Assembly (NCBI RefSeq): GCF_018835585.1
Contig: NZ_JAHGVE010000004.1
Location: 62,001-126,000 of the forward strand
Direction: 5' to 3'
DNA: 64,000 bases
DNA from: Pelorhabdus rhamnosifermentans
GTDB taxonomy: Bacteria > Bacillota > Negativicutes > UMGS1260
Shown here: positions 8,919 through 17,952 of the stretch, piece by piece
Layout of the letters: each line of letters starts with the position of its first letter
How positions within the stretch are numbered: position 1 is the stretch's first letter
Position numbers and translations under genes: made by a program
Notes under the pieces: model-generated
What the model was told of the DNA's origin: nothing
Seen by the model: only the letters and a program-made list of their open reading frames with translations
Databases searched by the model: none

Positions 8919-11711
8919 ATGGCAGAAGATTACAGTAAAACATTAAATTTGCCTAAAACAGATTTTCCGATGCGAGGGAACCTTCCCGAGCGGGAACCGG
9001 AATTCCTCGAATTTTGGACAAAGGAAAAACTTTATGAACAGAAGAAGGCGGCAGCAAAAGGTAAACCGAAATTTGTCTTACATGATGGTCCGCCTTATGC
9101 CAATGGGAATATTCATCTTGGCACAGCTCTGAACAAAATTTTAAAGGATATTATTATTAAATATAAAGGGCTGCGCGGTTTTGATGCACCGTATGTTCCT
9201 GGCTGGGACACACATGGACTCCCGATTGAACATGCGGCAATTAAAAATTTGGGCCTCAATCGTCATGAATTAGATCCCCTTACTTTGCGTAACGAGTGTA
9301 AACAGTATGCCCTGAAATGTCTCAATATGCAGCGAGAGGATTTCAAACGGTTGGGTGTTATTGGGGACTGGGAAAATCCCTATATTACACTTCGTCCTTA
9401 TTTTGAGGCCAAACAAATTGAAGTTTTTGGTGAAATGGCTAAAAAAGGCTATATCTATAAAGGATTAAAAACAGTTTATTGGTGTCCTTCCTGTGAAACG
9501 GCTTTGGCTGAAGCGGAAATTGAGTATGCTGAAAAGAAATCTCATTCCCTCTTTGTCAAATTTCCTTTAGTTGATGCAAAAGGGAAGTTACCTGAAGGTG
9601 TTTGTCCTGAACAGGTCTTTGCTGTTATTTGGACGACAACACCTTGGACGATTCCTGCTAATATGGCTATTTCACTCCATCCTCGGTTTGACTATTCGTG
9701 GGTGCAATTTGGTGATGAAGTTTATTTGCTTGCAACAGAATTGATTGATTCTGTTGTGGCTGCGAATCATTTAGGTGAATATACTATTTTAGGCCATGTG
9801 ACAGGCCAGGATTTAGAGGGACTTATCTTTAAACATCCCTTCCTTGATCGTCAGTCACCCATTTTAGTTGGCGAACATGTAACGCTTGAGGCAGGTACGG
9901 GCTGTGTACATACGGCACCTGGACATGGTCAGGAAGACTTTGAAATTGGAATGAAGTATAAACTTCCCATCTATTGCCCTGTCGATGCGCAAGGTAAAAT
10001 GACGAAAGAAGCCGGAAAATTTGAAGGCCTCTCTGTGGAAGATGCCAATGTTCCTGTCATTAAAGAATTGGCTGCTGTGCATATGTTACTTGGAAAAGGA
10101 ACGATTCGCCATCAGTATGCCCATTGCTGGCGTTGCAAGAATCCTGTTATCTATCGGGCTACGGAGCAATGGTTTGCCTCTGTTGACGGGTTCCGCGCTG
10201 AAGCTCTCAAAGCCATTCAAGATGTTAAGTGGATTCCATCCTGGGGTGAAGAACGTATTCATAATATGGTTGCGGATCGTCATGACTGGTGTATTTCCCG
10301 TCAGAGAGTTTGGGGTGTTCCCATTCCAATTTTCTACTGTAATCACTGCAATGAGCATATTATTAATGATGATACTATTCAGGTAGTCAAAACGTTGTTT
10401 GCCAGTGAAGGATCGGATGCTTGGTGGGCCAAGAGTGCTGAAGAGATTTTGCCGGAGGGCTTTGCTTGTCCGCATTGCGGCAAAAAGGGCTTCCGTAAGG
10501 AATCGGATATTATGGATGTGTGGTTTGACAGCGGTTCTTCTCATGCAGCCGTTCTTGAACAGCGCGAAGAATTGAAATGGCCGGCTGATATTTATTTAGA
10601 AGGCAGCGATCAGCATCGTGGGTGGTTCCAGTCTTCACTATTAACTTCTGTGGCAACAAAAGGCCGTGCACCTTATGATTCTGTTTTAACGCATGGCTTT
10701 GTTGTTGATGGCGAAGGTCGTAAGATGTCCAAGTCTATTGGAAATGTTATTTTCCCGCCCGAAGTTATTAAAAAATATGGCGCTGATATCTTAAGACTGT
10801 GGGTGGCGTCAGCTGATTATAAAGCAGATATTCGTATTTCACCGGCTATTTTGAAGCAAATGTCGGAAGTTTATCGGAAAATTCGTAATACTTTTCGATA
10901 TATTCTGGGGAATTTGGCTGATTTTGATCCCGAAAAGGATCAAGTGCCTTATGGTGATTTGTTTGAAATTGATCGTTGGGCCTTGTTACGACTTGAGCAG
11001 GTTCGTGCTAAAGTAACGCAGGCATATGAAGACTACGAATATCATACGCTGTATCATACGGTACATAACTTCTGTACGGTTGATTTAAGCGCGATTTACC
11101 TTGATATTTTGAAAGACCGTTTGTATACGGAAAGACCGAATTCTGTCGGGCGGCGGGCGGCTCAGACGGCGATCTATACAATTATGATGGATCTGCTTAC
11201 AATGCTTACACCTGTATTAAGTTTTACTTGTGAAGAAATCTGGCGTTATGTTCCGAAAACGGCTGGAATGCCTACGAGTGTTCAATTAACGAAATGGCCA
11301 GTGGAACATCGTGAGTATTTAGACAGCAAGCTAGAAGAAAAGTGGACGCAAATTCTTGCTTTGCGCGGAGAAATTACGAAAGCCTTGGAAGAAGCAAGAA
11401 GATCCAAGACAATTGGTCATTCGCTTGATGCGGACGTAACTATTTATGCCGCAGGGGATGTTTATCAGGCATTACAGGCTGTGCAAGATGAACTTGCGAC
11501 GATTTTGATTGTGTCGAAGGTTTCTCTTGTTGAAGGCTTTGATTTGGCGAATGAAGCTGATTTTGCCTCAACAGAATTTGATTTAAAAGTAGCTGTCAAG
11601 ACTGCAACCGGTGAAAAGTGCGAACGTTGTTGGATGTATAGCGATACAGTCGGAAAGAATGCGGAACATCAAACCTTATGTAAACGCTGTGCTTCTGTCT
11701 TAGCAGAATAA
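8919..11711 (+). CDS. ileS: Isoleucyl-tRNA synthetase
   Basis: Charges tRNA-Ile. 930 residues, normal for bacterial type IleRS. HIGH motif as [10 protein letters not shown] near residue 60, editing-domain signature [15 protein letters not shown] motif as [10 protein letters not shown], and a C-terminal zinc site (CERCWMY ... CKRC). ATG at 8919 with GGAGG 6 bases upstream. Controlled by the T-box leader just upstream and ended by a strong hairpin at 11737. Confidence 0.98.
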   Translation: MAEDYSKTLNLPKTDFPMRGNLPEREPEFLEFWTKEKLYEQKKAAAKGKPKFVLHDGPPYANGNIHLGTALNKILKDIIIKYKGLRGFDAPYVPGWDTHGLPIEHAAIKNLGLNRHELDPLTLRNECKQYALKCLNMQREDFKRLGVIGDWENPYITLRPYFEAKQIEVFGEMAKKGYIYKGLKTVYWCPSCETALAEAEIEYAEKKSHSLFVKFPLVDAKGKLPEGVCPEQVFAVIWTTTPWTIPANMAISLHPRFDYSWVQFGDEVYLLATELIDSVVAANHLGEYTILGHVTGQDLEGLIFKHPFLDRQSPILVGEHVTLEAGTGCVHTAPGHGQEDFEIGMKYKLPIYCPVDAQGKMTKEAGKFEGLSVEDANVPVIKELAAVHMLLGKGTIRHQYAHCWRCKNPVIYRATEQWFASVDGFRAEALKAIQDVKWIPSWGEERIHNMVADRHDWCISRQRVWGVPIPIFYCNHCNEHIINDDTIQVVKTLFASEGSDAWWAKSAEEILPEGFACPHCGKKGFRKESDIMDVWFDSGSSHAAVLEQREELKWPADIYLEGSDQHRGWFQSSLLTSVATKGRAPYDSVLTHGFVVDGEGRKMSKSIGNVIFPPEVIKKYGADILRLWVASADYKADIRISPAILKQMSEVYRKIRNTFRYILGNLADFDPEKDQVPYGDLFEIDRWALLRLEQVRAKVTQAYEDYEYHTLYHTVHNFCTVDLSAIYLDILKDRLYTERPNSVGRRAAQTAIYTIMMDLLTMLTPVLSFTCEEIWRYVPKTAGMPTSVQLTKWPVEHREYLDSKLEEKWTQILALRGEITKALEEARRSKTIGHSLDADVTIYAAGDVYQALQAVQDELATILIVSKVSLVEGFDLANEADFASTEFDLKVAVKTATGEKCERCWMYSDTVGKNAEHQTLCKRCASVLAE

Positions 11712-11736
11712 ATTGATTTCATCTCTTATGAGCATT

Positions 11737-11767
11737 AAACCGGAAAGGTTTCTTTCCGGTTTTTTTG
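11737..11767 (+). terminator. Terminator after ileS
   Basis: Perfect 11-bp stem (11737-11747 with 11752-11762), 4-base loop, T run. Confidence 0.93.
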
Positions 11768-11805
11768 TTTTTTCCCTGGTCATACTAATAGAGGAGGAAG
11801 AAAAA

Positions 11806-12132
11806 ATGAAAAAATCCGGTACATCCTTTGATAACCTCAATCCTGATGAGAAAAATGTGTTTATTGATCGTAAGCTTGAACTTCTGCTCAGGCACTTTGA
11901 GTCCATGCGGATTGCTCAATACATGGAAATGCTGGAGAAACCGGCTAAACTTATTTTTACTAATTTTATTGCTGGCATTGCTCGGGGACTCGGAATAGCT
12001 CTGGGAGCTACACTGGTTTTTGCTTTAATGCTGGAACTCTTACGGCGAGTCATTCTACTAAATATACCGGGAATTGGCAGTTTCGTAGCTGAAATCATGA
12101 AGATTGTTGAAACGCACAGTACAAGATTTTAA
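11806..12132 (+). CDS. DUF5665 small membrane protein
   Basis: 108 residues from ATG 11806, which has GAGGAGG upstream; longer in-frame starts would begin inside the ileS terminator. N-terminal half is charged and helical (residues ~1-50), followed by a hydrophobic glycine-rich segment (GIARGLGIALGATLVFALML) and a second hydrophobic stretch (VILLNIPGIGSFVAEIM). This layout matches DUF5665, common next to ileS and traR/yteA-type genes in Bacillota. Function unknown. Confidence 0.75.
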   Translation: MKKSGTSFDNLNPDEKNVFIDRKLELLLRHFESMRIAQYMEMLEKPAKLIFTNFIAGIARGLGIALGATLVFALMLELLRRVILLNIPGIGSFVAEIMKIVETHSTRF

Positions 12133-12162
12133 GTAAAGACAGTAGGGATAGGAGGAGAGGCT

Positions 12163-12822
12163 ATGACGGAAAACATTCAAAAAATGAAGCAATTATTGGA
12201 AAAACAGCGGCAGGAACTACAAAGTGAATGGGATCAACTTCATGAAACAGGCTTGAATTTAGCTCAGGGAGAATCAACAGGCGAATTATCCGCCTATGAC
12301 AATCATCCGGCTGATTTGGGGAGCGAAACATTTGAACGAAGTAAAGACAGCGCTCTGGCAGATCATACGCGATTTTTACTTGAGCAAATTGATTCGGCTC
12401 TCGAAAAAATAGCAAACGGCAGTTATGGTTTGTGTGTAGATTGTGGGCAAGCGATTGATGTCGAACGTTTGCAGGCAGTTCCCTATACTACTCGCTGTCA
12501 TATTTGTCAGCAGAGCAGAGAACAAGCGGATACGACGCCGCGCCCCTTAGAAGAAACTGTTCTAACGCCGCCGTTTGTCAGAACATTTATCGATGAACAA
12601 GATCAGACGGGTTTTGATGGAGAGGACGCCCTGCAGGCTGTTATGCGTTTTGGGAGTTCTGATACACCTCAGGACTTAGCTGGCATGGAAGACTTTTCGG
12701 CTCGCATTATTGATAGCAATGAAGAATCGGGGTTAGTTGAACGGATTGATGGAATCCCTGCTTTAGGGCCGCTTGGTACCGGTGGGGCTCCTGATCATTT
12801 TGTAGCCAAAAAGAAGTCCTAA
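12163..12822 (+). CDS. YteA-family TraR/DksA-type zinc-finger protein
   Basis: 219 residues. N-terminal coiled coil (about 1-80) with the DNHPADLGSETFERSKD segment typical of the YteA family, then a four-cysteine zinc finger CVDCG-17-CHIC. DksA relatives bind in the secondary channel of RNA polymerase; YteA members are uncharacterised and often linked with sporulation. The C-terminal third is acidic and lacks a known domain. AGGAGAGG site before ATG 12163; 30 bases after the DUF5665 gene, so probably co-transcribed. Confidence 0.85.
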   Translation: MTENIQKMKQLLEKQRQELQSEWDQLHETGLNLAQGESTGELSAYDNHPADLGSETFERSKDSALADHTRFLLEQIDSALEKIANGSYGLCVDCGQAIDVERLQAVPYTTRCHICQQSREQADTTPRPLEETVLTPPFVRTFIDEQDQTGFDGEDALQAVMRFGSSDTPQDLAGMEDFSARIIDSNEESGLVERIDGIPALGPLGTGGAPDHFVAKKKS

Positions 12823-12918
12823 CTTTTTGGGAGTTATGACTTCTTAAGCAGGAATTATCTGTCTTTATCGCTAACAAGTAAGTAAAAGAATGGTTTGTTT
12901 TTGTAAGGAGTTGGTAAG

Positions 12919-13620
12919 ATGAGCCAGCCTGCCCCCTGGACTCTGAATGTAATAAAAATTGGCGTGCTCATCATGGCTGTAACTTTTTATTTTACTGTAC
13001 CCGAGGTTCATTATTTTTTTGTGATGAGTAGCGAAATTCTTTATGCTCATCACTTTCATGAGCTGAAAGAATTCATCTTGTCGTATGGTGTCTGGGCGCC
13101 AATGATGTCCATTTGCCTTATGACGGTGCAGTCTTTATTTCCCTTTGTACCAGGTTTGGCTATTACTATTGCTAATGCCTGGATATTTGGCTGGCTGTGG
13201 GGCTCTTTCTATTCATGGACAGGTTCTCTTGTCGGGGCTGCTCTTGATTTTGGTATCGCCCGCTGGTATGGTCATCCAGTAGTAAAAAAGTTTGTAAGCA
13301 GCAAATATTTGGATCGCCTGAATACTTTCTTTGAGACCTATGGTTTGGCAGCCATTGCTTTAGCTCGCTTAACGCCTGTTGTTCCCTATAAAGTCGTTAG
13401 TTATGGGGCAGGTTTTACAACGCTTGCATTCAGTAAATATTTATTTGCCACAGGGTTTGGACAAACGCCAGCTATTTTGCTTTATTCGTATTTGGGGCAA
13501 AATATTACGCGTAGTTTGCATGGTGTTATTTTCGCTACTTCGTTATTTTTACTGATTTTGATTGTGCTTTATGTTTATCGCGAGGCTATTGAAAAATATT
13601 TTTTTCGGAAAAGTGAGTAA
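12919..13620 (+). CDS. TVP38/TMEM64 (DedA-like, VTT domain) membrane protein
   Basis: 233 residues with about five to six hydrophobic segments. The VTT/SNARE-associated signature is visible: FPFVPGLAITIANAWIFG, GSFYSWTGSLVGAALDFGIARW (in parts), and ARLTPVVPYKVVSYGAGFT. Relatives are implicated in lipid (undecaprenyl-phosphate or phospholipid) flipping. ATG 12919 follows AAGGAG. It stands alone, separated from the zinc-finger gene by ~95 bases. Confidence 0.87.
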   Translation: MSQPAPWTLNVIKIGVLIMAVTFYFTVPEVHYFFVMSSEILYAHHFHELKEFILSYGVWAPMMSICLMTVQSLFPFVPGLAITIANAWIFGWLWGSFYSWTGSLVGAALDFGIARWYGHPVVKKFVSSKYLDRLNTFFETYGLAAIALARLTPVVPYKVVSYGAGFTTLAFSKYLFATGFGQTPAILLYSYLGQNITRSLHGVIFATSLFLLILIVLYVYREAIEKYFFRKSE

Positions 13621-13711
13621 ATAATGATTTGCTGGAATTGATGAATTTTTTGATAACCGGCTATATTTAGGCAAAAAATGTGATTTTTAACACGTTCTTT
13701 GTCCACGAATA

Positions 13712-13720
13712 TGGTATAAT
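13712..13720 (+). promoter_or_regulatory. Extended -10 promoter for ferredoxin gene
   Basis: TGGTATAAT at 13712-13720 is an extended -10; the -35 region is poor. It lies 30 bases before the ferredoxin start. Confidence 0.55.
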
Positions 13721-13751
13721 AAAATTACTATTTCATGGGAGGTGAATCTTG

Positions 13752-13919
13752 ATGTACGTAATTAATAGTGATTGTGTTAAATGTGGTGCTTGTGCTTCTT
13801 CGTGTCCTGTTGGGGCCATTTCCGAAGGTGATAGCCAATATGCAATTGATGAAAATTGTGTAGACTGTGGAACGTGCGCAGGCAATTGCCCAGTTGGAGC
13901 TATTAGCGCAGGTGAATAA
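13752..13919 (+). CDS. Clostridial-type 2[4Fe-4S] ferredoxin
   Basis: 55 residues, the usual size of clostridial ferredoxins. Two CxxCxxCxxxCP motifs: CVKCGACASSCPVGAIS and CVDCGTCAGNCPVGAIS. Soluble low-potential electron carrier of anaerobes. ATG at 13752 follows GGGAGGTG; stop TAA at 13917. Stands alone between an extended -10 promoter and a hairpin. Confidence 0.96.
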   Translation: MYVINSDCVKCGACASSCPVGAISEGDSQYAIDENCVDCGTCAGNCPVGAISAGE

Positions 13920-13967
13920 TTCGTTCAATGACCAAGGTTACTTGGTTCATATGTTTTGAATTGTTAG

Positions 13968-13997
13968 GAAGCGTAGCGAAAGCTATGCTTCTTTCCG
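13968..13997 (+). terminator. Hairpin with short T tract after ferredoxin gene
   Basis: 10-bp stem (13968-13977 with 13982-13991, one G-T pair), GAAA loop, short CTTTCC tail. A weaker hairpin sits at 13931-13946. Probably the ferredoxin terminator. Confidence 0.6.
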
Positions 13998-14031
13998 TTA
14001 ATCGAACATTTTAGTCGATAGGAGACTTTTT

Positions 14032-14478
14032 GTGAATCCTTTATTGGTTGCTTTGTTGATCGTCATTTTCGATCAGCTGTCAAAATATTATATTTCTCAT
14101 AGTCTTGGGTTAGGAATGTCCATACCCGTTGTTCCTAATATCTTTCATATTACTTACATTTTAAACGCGGGAGCGGCTTTTGGTATTTTTGCGAATCAAC
14201 GATTGTTGTTTATTGTTATTGCGTTACTTATTTTGGGCGGAGTCGGCTATTTTTATCGCAAAATTCCGTCAACTTACAATTTGTTTCGATTCGGTCTGGG
14301 TCTTATGGCTGGTGGTGCAGTAGGAAATTTAATTGATCGTATTGCTACAGGCTATGTAATTGACTTTTTTGATTTTCGCATTTGGCCGATATTTAACATT
14401 GCTGATATTGCGATTGTTTGCGGTGTGACAATGATGATTGTTACCATTTTATTTATGAAAAAAAAGGATGAAGCGTAA
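14032..14478 (+). CDS. lspA: Lipoprotein signal peptidase (signal peptidase II)
   Basis: 148-residue aspartyl protease of the inner membrane that cleaves prolipoproteins after lipidation. Four hydrophobic segments; catalytic aspartates in VGNLIDR and FNIADIAI, and the N-terminal FDQLSKYYI and NAGAAFGI blocks. GTG start at 14032 with AGGAGA upstream. The stop overlaps the ATG of rluD (TAATG). Confidence 0.96.
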   Translation: MNPLLVALLIVIFDQLSKYYISHSLGLGMSIPVVPNIFHITYILNAGAAFGIFANQRLLFIVIALLILGGVGYFYRKIPSTYNLFRFGLGLMAGGAVGNLIDRIATGYVIDFFDFRIWPIFNIADIAIVCGVTMMIVTILFMKKKDEA

Positions 14479-15428
14479 TGCAGTTTGAACAAGGTGAAAG
14501 TCAAGAAAATACCGTCATCATTGTGCCTAAAGAGAACGAGGGACAAAGGGTGGATGTATTTTTAACAAGTAAGCTTATTGAACTGACGCGGACTCATGTA
14601 CAGAAGCTGATTACAGCGGAAAAAGTCTTAGTGAATGATAAGAAAGTTAAAGCCAATTATAAAATTCAAGCCGACGATGTCATTCAATTGAGCATTCCTG
14701 AACCTGAGCAGGGAACGGTATTACCAGAAAATTTACCGCTTCAAATCTTATATGAAGATGATGAGTTGATTGTAGTGAATAAGGCGCGAGGCATGGTTGT
14801 CCATCCTGCTCCAGGCAATGTTAAAGGAACACTTGTAAATGCCCTTTTGTATCATTGTACGCATTTGTCAGGGATTAATGGGGTTATTCGTCCGGGAATT
14901 GTTCATCGCCTTGATAAAGATACGACAGGTGTTATGGTTGTAGCTAAAACAGATCGGGCTCATCTATCTCTTTCTAAGCAGATCCAGGAGCGTTCAGCGA
15001 GTCGGGAATATTTTGCTTTAGTTCAGGGAGTTATTGGTGAAGAACAGGGGTTGATTGAAGCTCCGATTGGTCGTCATCCTGTGGATCGTAAAAAAATGGC
15101 TGTTGTTTTTGCTCATTCTAAGCCAGCTATTACGCGATTTCACGTTGTGGAACGCTTCAGAGGTTATACTCTTGTAAAATGTAAATTACTTACAGGACGG
15201 ACACATCAAATTCGTGTACATATGGCGTACATTCACCATCCTGTTGTCGGTGATCCGATATATGGGCCGACGCATAGTCCTTTTGCTCAGCTGATTGCAG
15301 GTCAGGCGCTTCATTCGGCCAAGCTATCGTTAACACATCCCGTAACACAGAAATCCCTTGTTTTTGAAGCACCCATGCCGGCTGATATGACAGAATTGCT
15401 TGCATTTATTCGCCGTCGTGGTACTTGA
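14478..15428 (+). CDS. rluD: RluD-family 23S rRNA pseudouridine synthase
   Basis: 316 residues. N-terminal S4 domain (RVDVFLTSKL ... VQKLITAEKVLVN) then the RluA/RluD catalytic core with HRLDKDTTGVMVVAK holding the catalytic Asp, and LLTGRTHQIRVH. Isomerises uridines in large-subunit rRNA. Translationally coupled to lspA by a 1-base overlap; same pairing is common in Bacillota. Which of the RluD/RluC-type positions it modifies cannot be told. Confidence 0.93.
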   Translation: MQFEQGESQENTVIIVPKENEGQRVDVFLTSKLIELTRTHVQKLITAEKVLVNDKKVKANYKIQADDVIQLSIPEPEQGTVLPENLPLQILYEDDELIVVNKARGMVVHPAPGNVKGTLVNALLYHCTHLSGINGVIRPGIVHRLDKDTTGVMVVAKTDRAHLSLSKQIQERSASREYFALVQGVIGEEQGLIEAPIGRHPVDRKKMAVVFAHSKPAITRFHVVERFRGYTLVKCKLLTGRTHQIRVHMAYIHHPVVGDPIYGPTHSPFAQLIAGQALHSAKLSLTHPVTQKSLVFEAPMPADMTELLAFIRRRGT

Positions 15429-15431
15429 TAA

Positions 15432-16007
<576 letters not shown>

Positions 16008-16019
16008 ATGAAGAATAAA

Positions 16020-16071
16020 AAGACGGGTGCAGGAAGGCCTTACGGCTGATTCTTGCGCTCGTCTTTTTTTA
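16020..16071 (+). terminator. Terminator between convergent pyrR and rqcH
   Basis: 16-bp stem (16020-16035 with 16050-16065, three G-T pairs) followed by T run; A-rich on the other side, so it can serve both directions. Confidence 0.88.
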
Positions 16072-17814
16072 TAATAGTTTTTCACCTTGTTCTGTAGCAG
16101 GGTCGACATAGAGAGTCGTTTGTTTTTCGTAAATCACAAAACCGGGTTTGGCACCAGACGGCTTTCTTACATAGCAACGTTTTGTATAATCGACAGGTAC
16201 TTTCGAGGAATTTCGCGCTTTGCTGAAGTAGGCGGCAAGTGCTGCAGCAAAGCCAATTTGTTCAGAATCAATTTTACCTGTGCTTTGCAAAATGACATGG
16301 GACCCTGGAATGTCTTTTGTATGAAACCATAAATCGTCTTTATGGGCGATTTTGAAGGTAAGTACATCATTTTGCTTGTTATTTTTACCAATTAGAATTC
16401 GAGTGCCTTGAGCATCGATTACTTCAAGTGGTTTCGAGGGCGGTACAGATTGCCTTCGTTTTGTAGGTTTAATATATTTCGCGGCGACTAATTCCTGGCG
16501 AATTTCTTCAATATCACTATTGCGGTAGGCTTGTTCGAGTGACACGAGGACAGTGTCGAGATAAGCCTGTTCTTGCTGACATGTTGCAATTTGTTCAGCA
16601 AGAAGTTCTTTTGCGCGTTTTTGTTTGTGATAGGCTCCGTAATATTTTTGCGCATTATCAGCAGCTGTTTTGGCCGGGTTTAGTTCAATCGTAATTTGCG
16701 CGTCTTGGTGGGGACTGTAAAAGTCAGCAAGCGTGACAGAATCACTATGAGGGGGGATCTCAGTTAAATTAGCCATTAAGATATCCCCTTGTTGTTTTAA
16801 CTTATCGGCAGCAAGAGATTCAGCTAATTCCTCAGCTAGTTTTTCGGCTTTGCGTTCTAGTTTGTGCAGTTCTGCAGTCATTTGTCTGACAAGTAAGTCC
16901 TTCTCAGGTAAGATTCGGATGGGACGCAACTTGTGAGTATATTCAACAGCTTGGCTCATGGTGGAAAATTGTTTGCAAGTTGCTTCCACTTGCGATGGCC
17001 TCAGCGGCTTTACAGCTGAAATGCTGAGTAAGCGGTTACAGGTATCGATGCAGAGGGTTGGCATTGTTTGATGTGTTTTAAAATAGGCTAAATAAGTCGT
17101 GACGACGTCTTGGAGTGAGGCTAAATCATCTTTATCTAGTTCAGCTACTTTGATTGAAGGCGGAAGGCCTGCCTGCCATAACCACTCTTTGGCTGTTACC
17201 GGACCAATGCCAAATGCTAAATTGACGAGGGCCTTTTCAGCTGTTAATGTTGTTGCGTCTAAAAAGAGCTGCCAGAACTCGGTAAGATCAGTTTGAGTTA
17301 ACAAGTTGATTTTTTGTTGGCCTGGCGGGGATTCATAGGTTTTTCCAGGCACAATTTGTCGAAATCGGCTGATATTGAGACCGACACGGCGCAGCGAATC
17401 AATAATCACATTATTCTGGAGGAGAATAATATTACTGTGTTTACCCATTATTTCAAATACTAATCGCTTGGTGATAATTATTCCTTGCGGTCCCAACGTA
17501 TCAATATCTATATAGAGGACACGATCCAGTTCTTGCTGGACAATTTGGGCTATACGGCCGTCTTCCAGATGTTTGCGTAATAACATGCAAAAACCAGGTG
17601 GCTGGAGGGGACTTTCAAAATTTTCATTCGTAAGATAAATGCTGGCTTGTTCCGGATTGCCGGCGAGCAGTAATTTTAACGTTTGACCAGGCAGACGTAG
17701 CCAAAAAAGCAAAGTAAATTTATCTAGCTGAAAGATGCGATCAATTCTTCCACCAGCTAGCTCTGTGTTTAATTCTTGTACCAAAGCAGATAAGTTTAGT
17801 CCATCCAAGCTCAC
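16069..17814 (-). CDS. rqcH: RqcH (Rqc2/NFACT, fibronectin-binding-protein A homologue)
   Basis: 581 residues. Ribosome quality control factor: binds 50S subunits with peptidyl-tRNA and recruits tRNA-Ala to add C-terminal alanine tails. N-terminal NFACT-N domain with the tRNA-binding D97-R98 pair (in QQELDRVLY, same numbering as B. subtilis RqcH), central coiled coil (about 300-430) and C-terminal NFACT-R domain (LIGKNNKQND, DLWFHTKDIPGSHVIL). GTG start with GGAGGGA upstream on the - strand. Often annotated as fibronectin-binding protein; the RQC role is established for the family. Confidence 0.93.
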   Translation of the reverse strand: MSLDGLNLSALVQELNTELAGGRIDRIFQLDKFTLLFWLRLPGQTLKLLLAGNPEQASIYLTNENFESPLQPPGFCMLLRKHLEDGRIAQIVQQELDRVLYIDIDTLGPQGIIITKRLVFEIMGKHSNIILLQNNVIIDSLRRVGLNISRFRQIVPGKTYESPPGQQKINLLTQTDLTEFWQLFLDATTLTAEKALVNLAFGIGPVTAKEWLWQAGLPPSIKVAELDKDDLASLQDVVTTYLAYFKTHQTMPTLCIDTCNRLLSISAVKPLRPSQVEATCKQFSTMSQAVEYTHKLRPIRILPEKDLLVRQMTAELHKLERKAEKLAEELAESLAADKLKQQGDILMANLTEIPPHSDSVTLADFYSPHQDAQITIELNPAKTAADNAQKYYGAYHKQKRAKELLAEQIATCQQEQAYLDTVLVSLEQAYRNSDIEEIRQELVAAKYIKPTKRRQSVPPSKPLEVIDAQGTRILIGKNNKQNDVLTFKIAHKDDLWFHTKDIPGSHVILQSTGKIDSEQIGFAAALAAYFSKARNSSKVPVDYTKRCYVRKPSGAKPGFVIYEKQTTLYVDPATEQGEKLL

Positions 17815-17952
17815 GGGTGTATCCCTCCATTATTTCTCACTAGTATAGCATTGAGGCAGGGAAATGGTCAAACTGGGACTGAACTGGACTGGTCTAATTC
17901 ACTTCTGATTAGAATAATATGGTAAAAAACCCTGTTGTGAGGTGCAAATTCA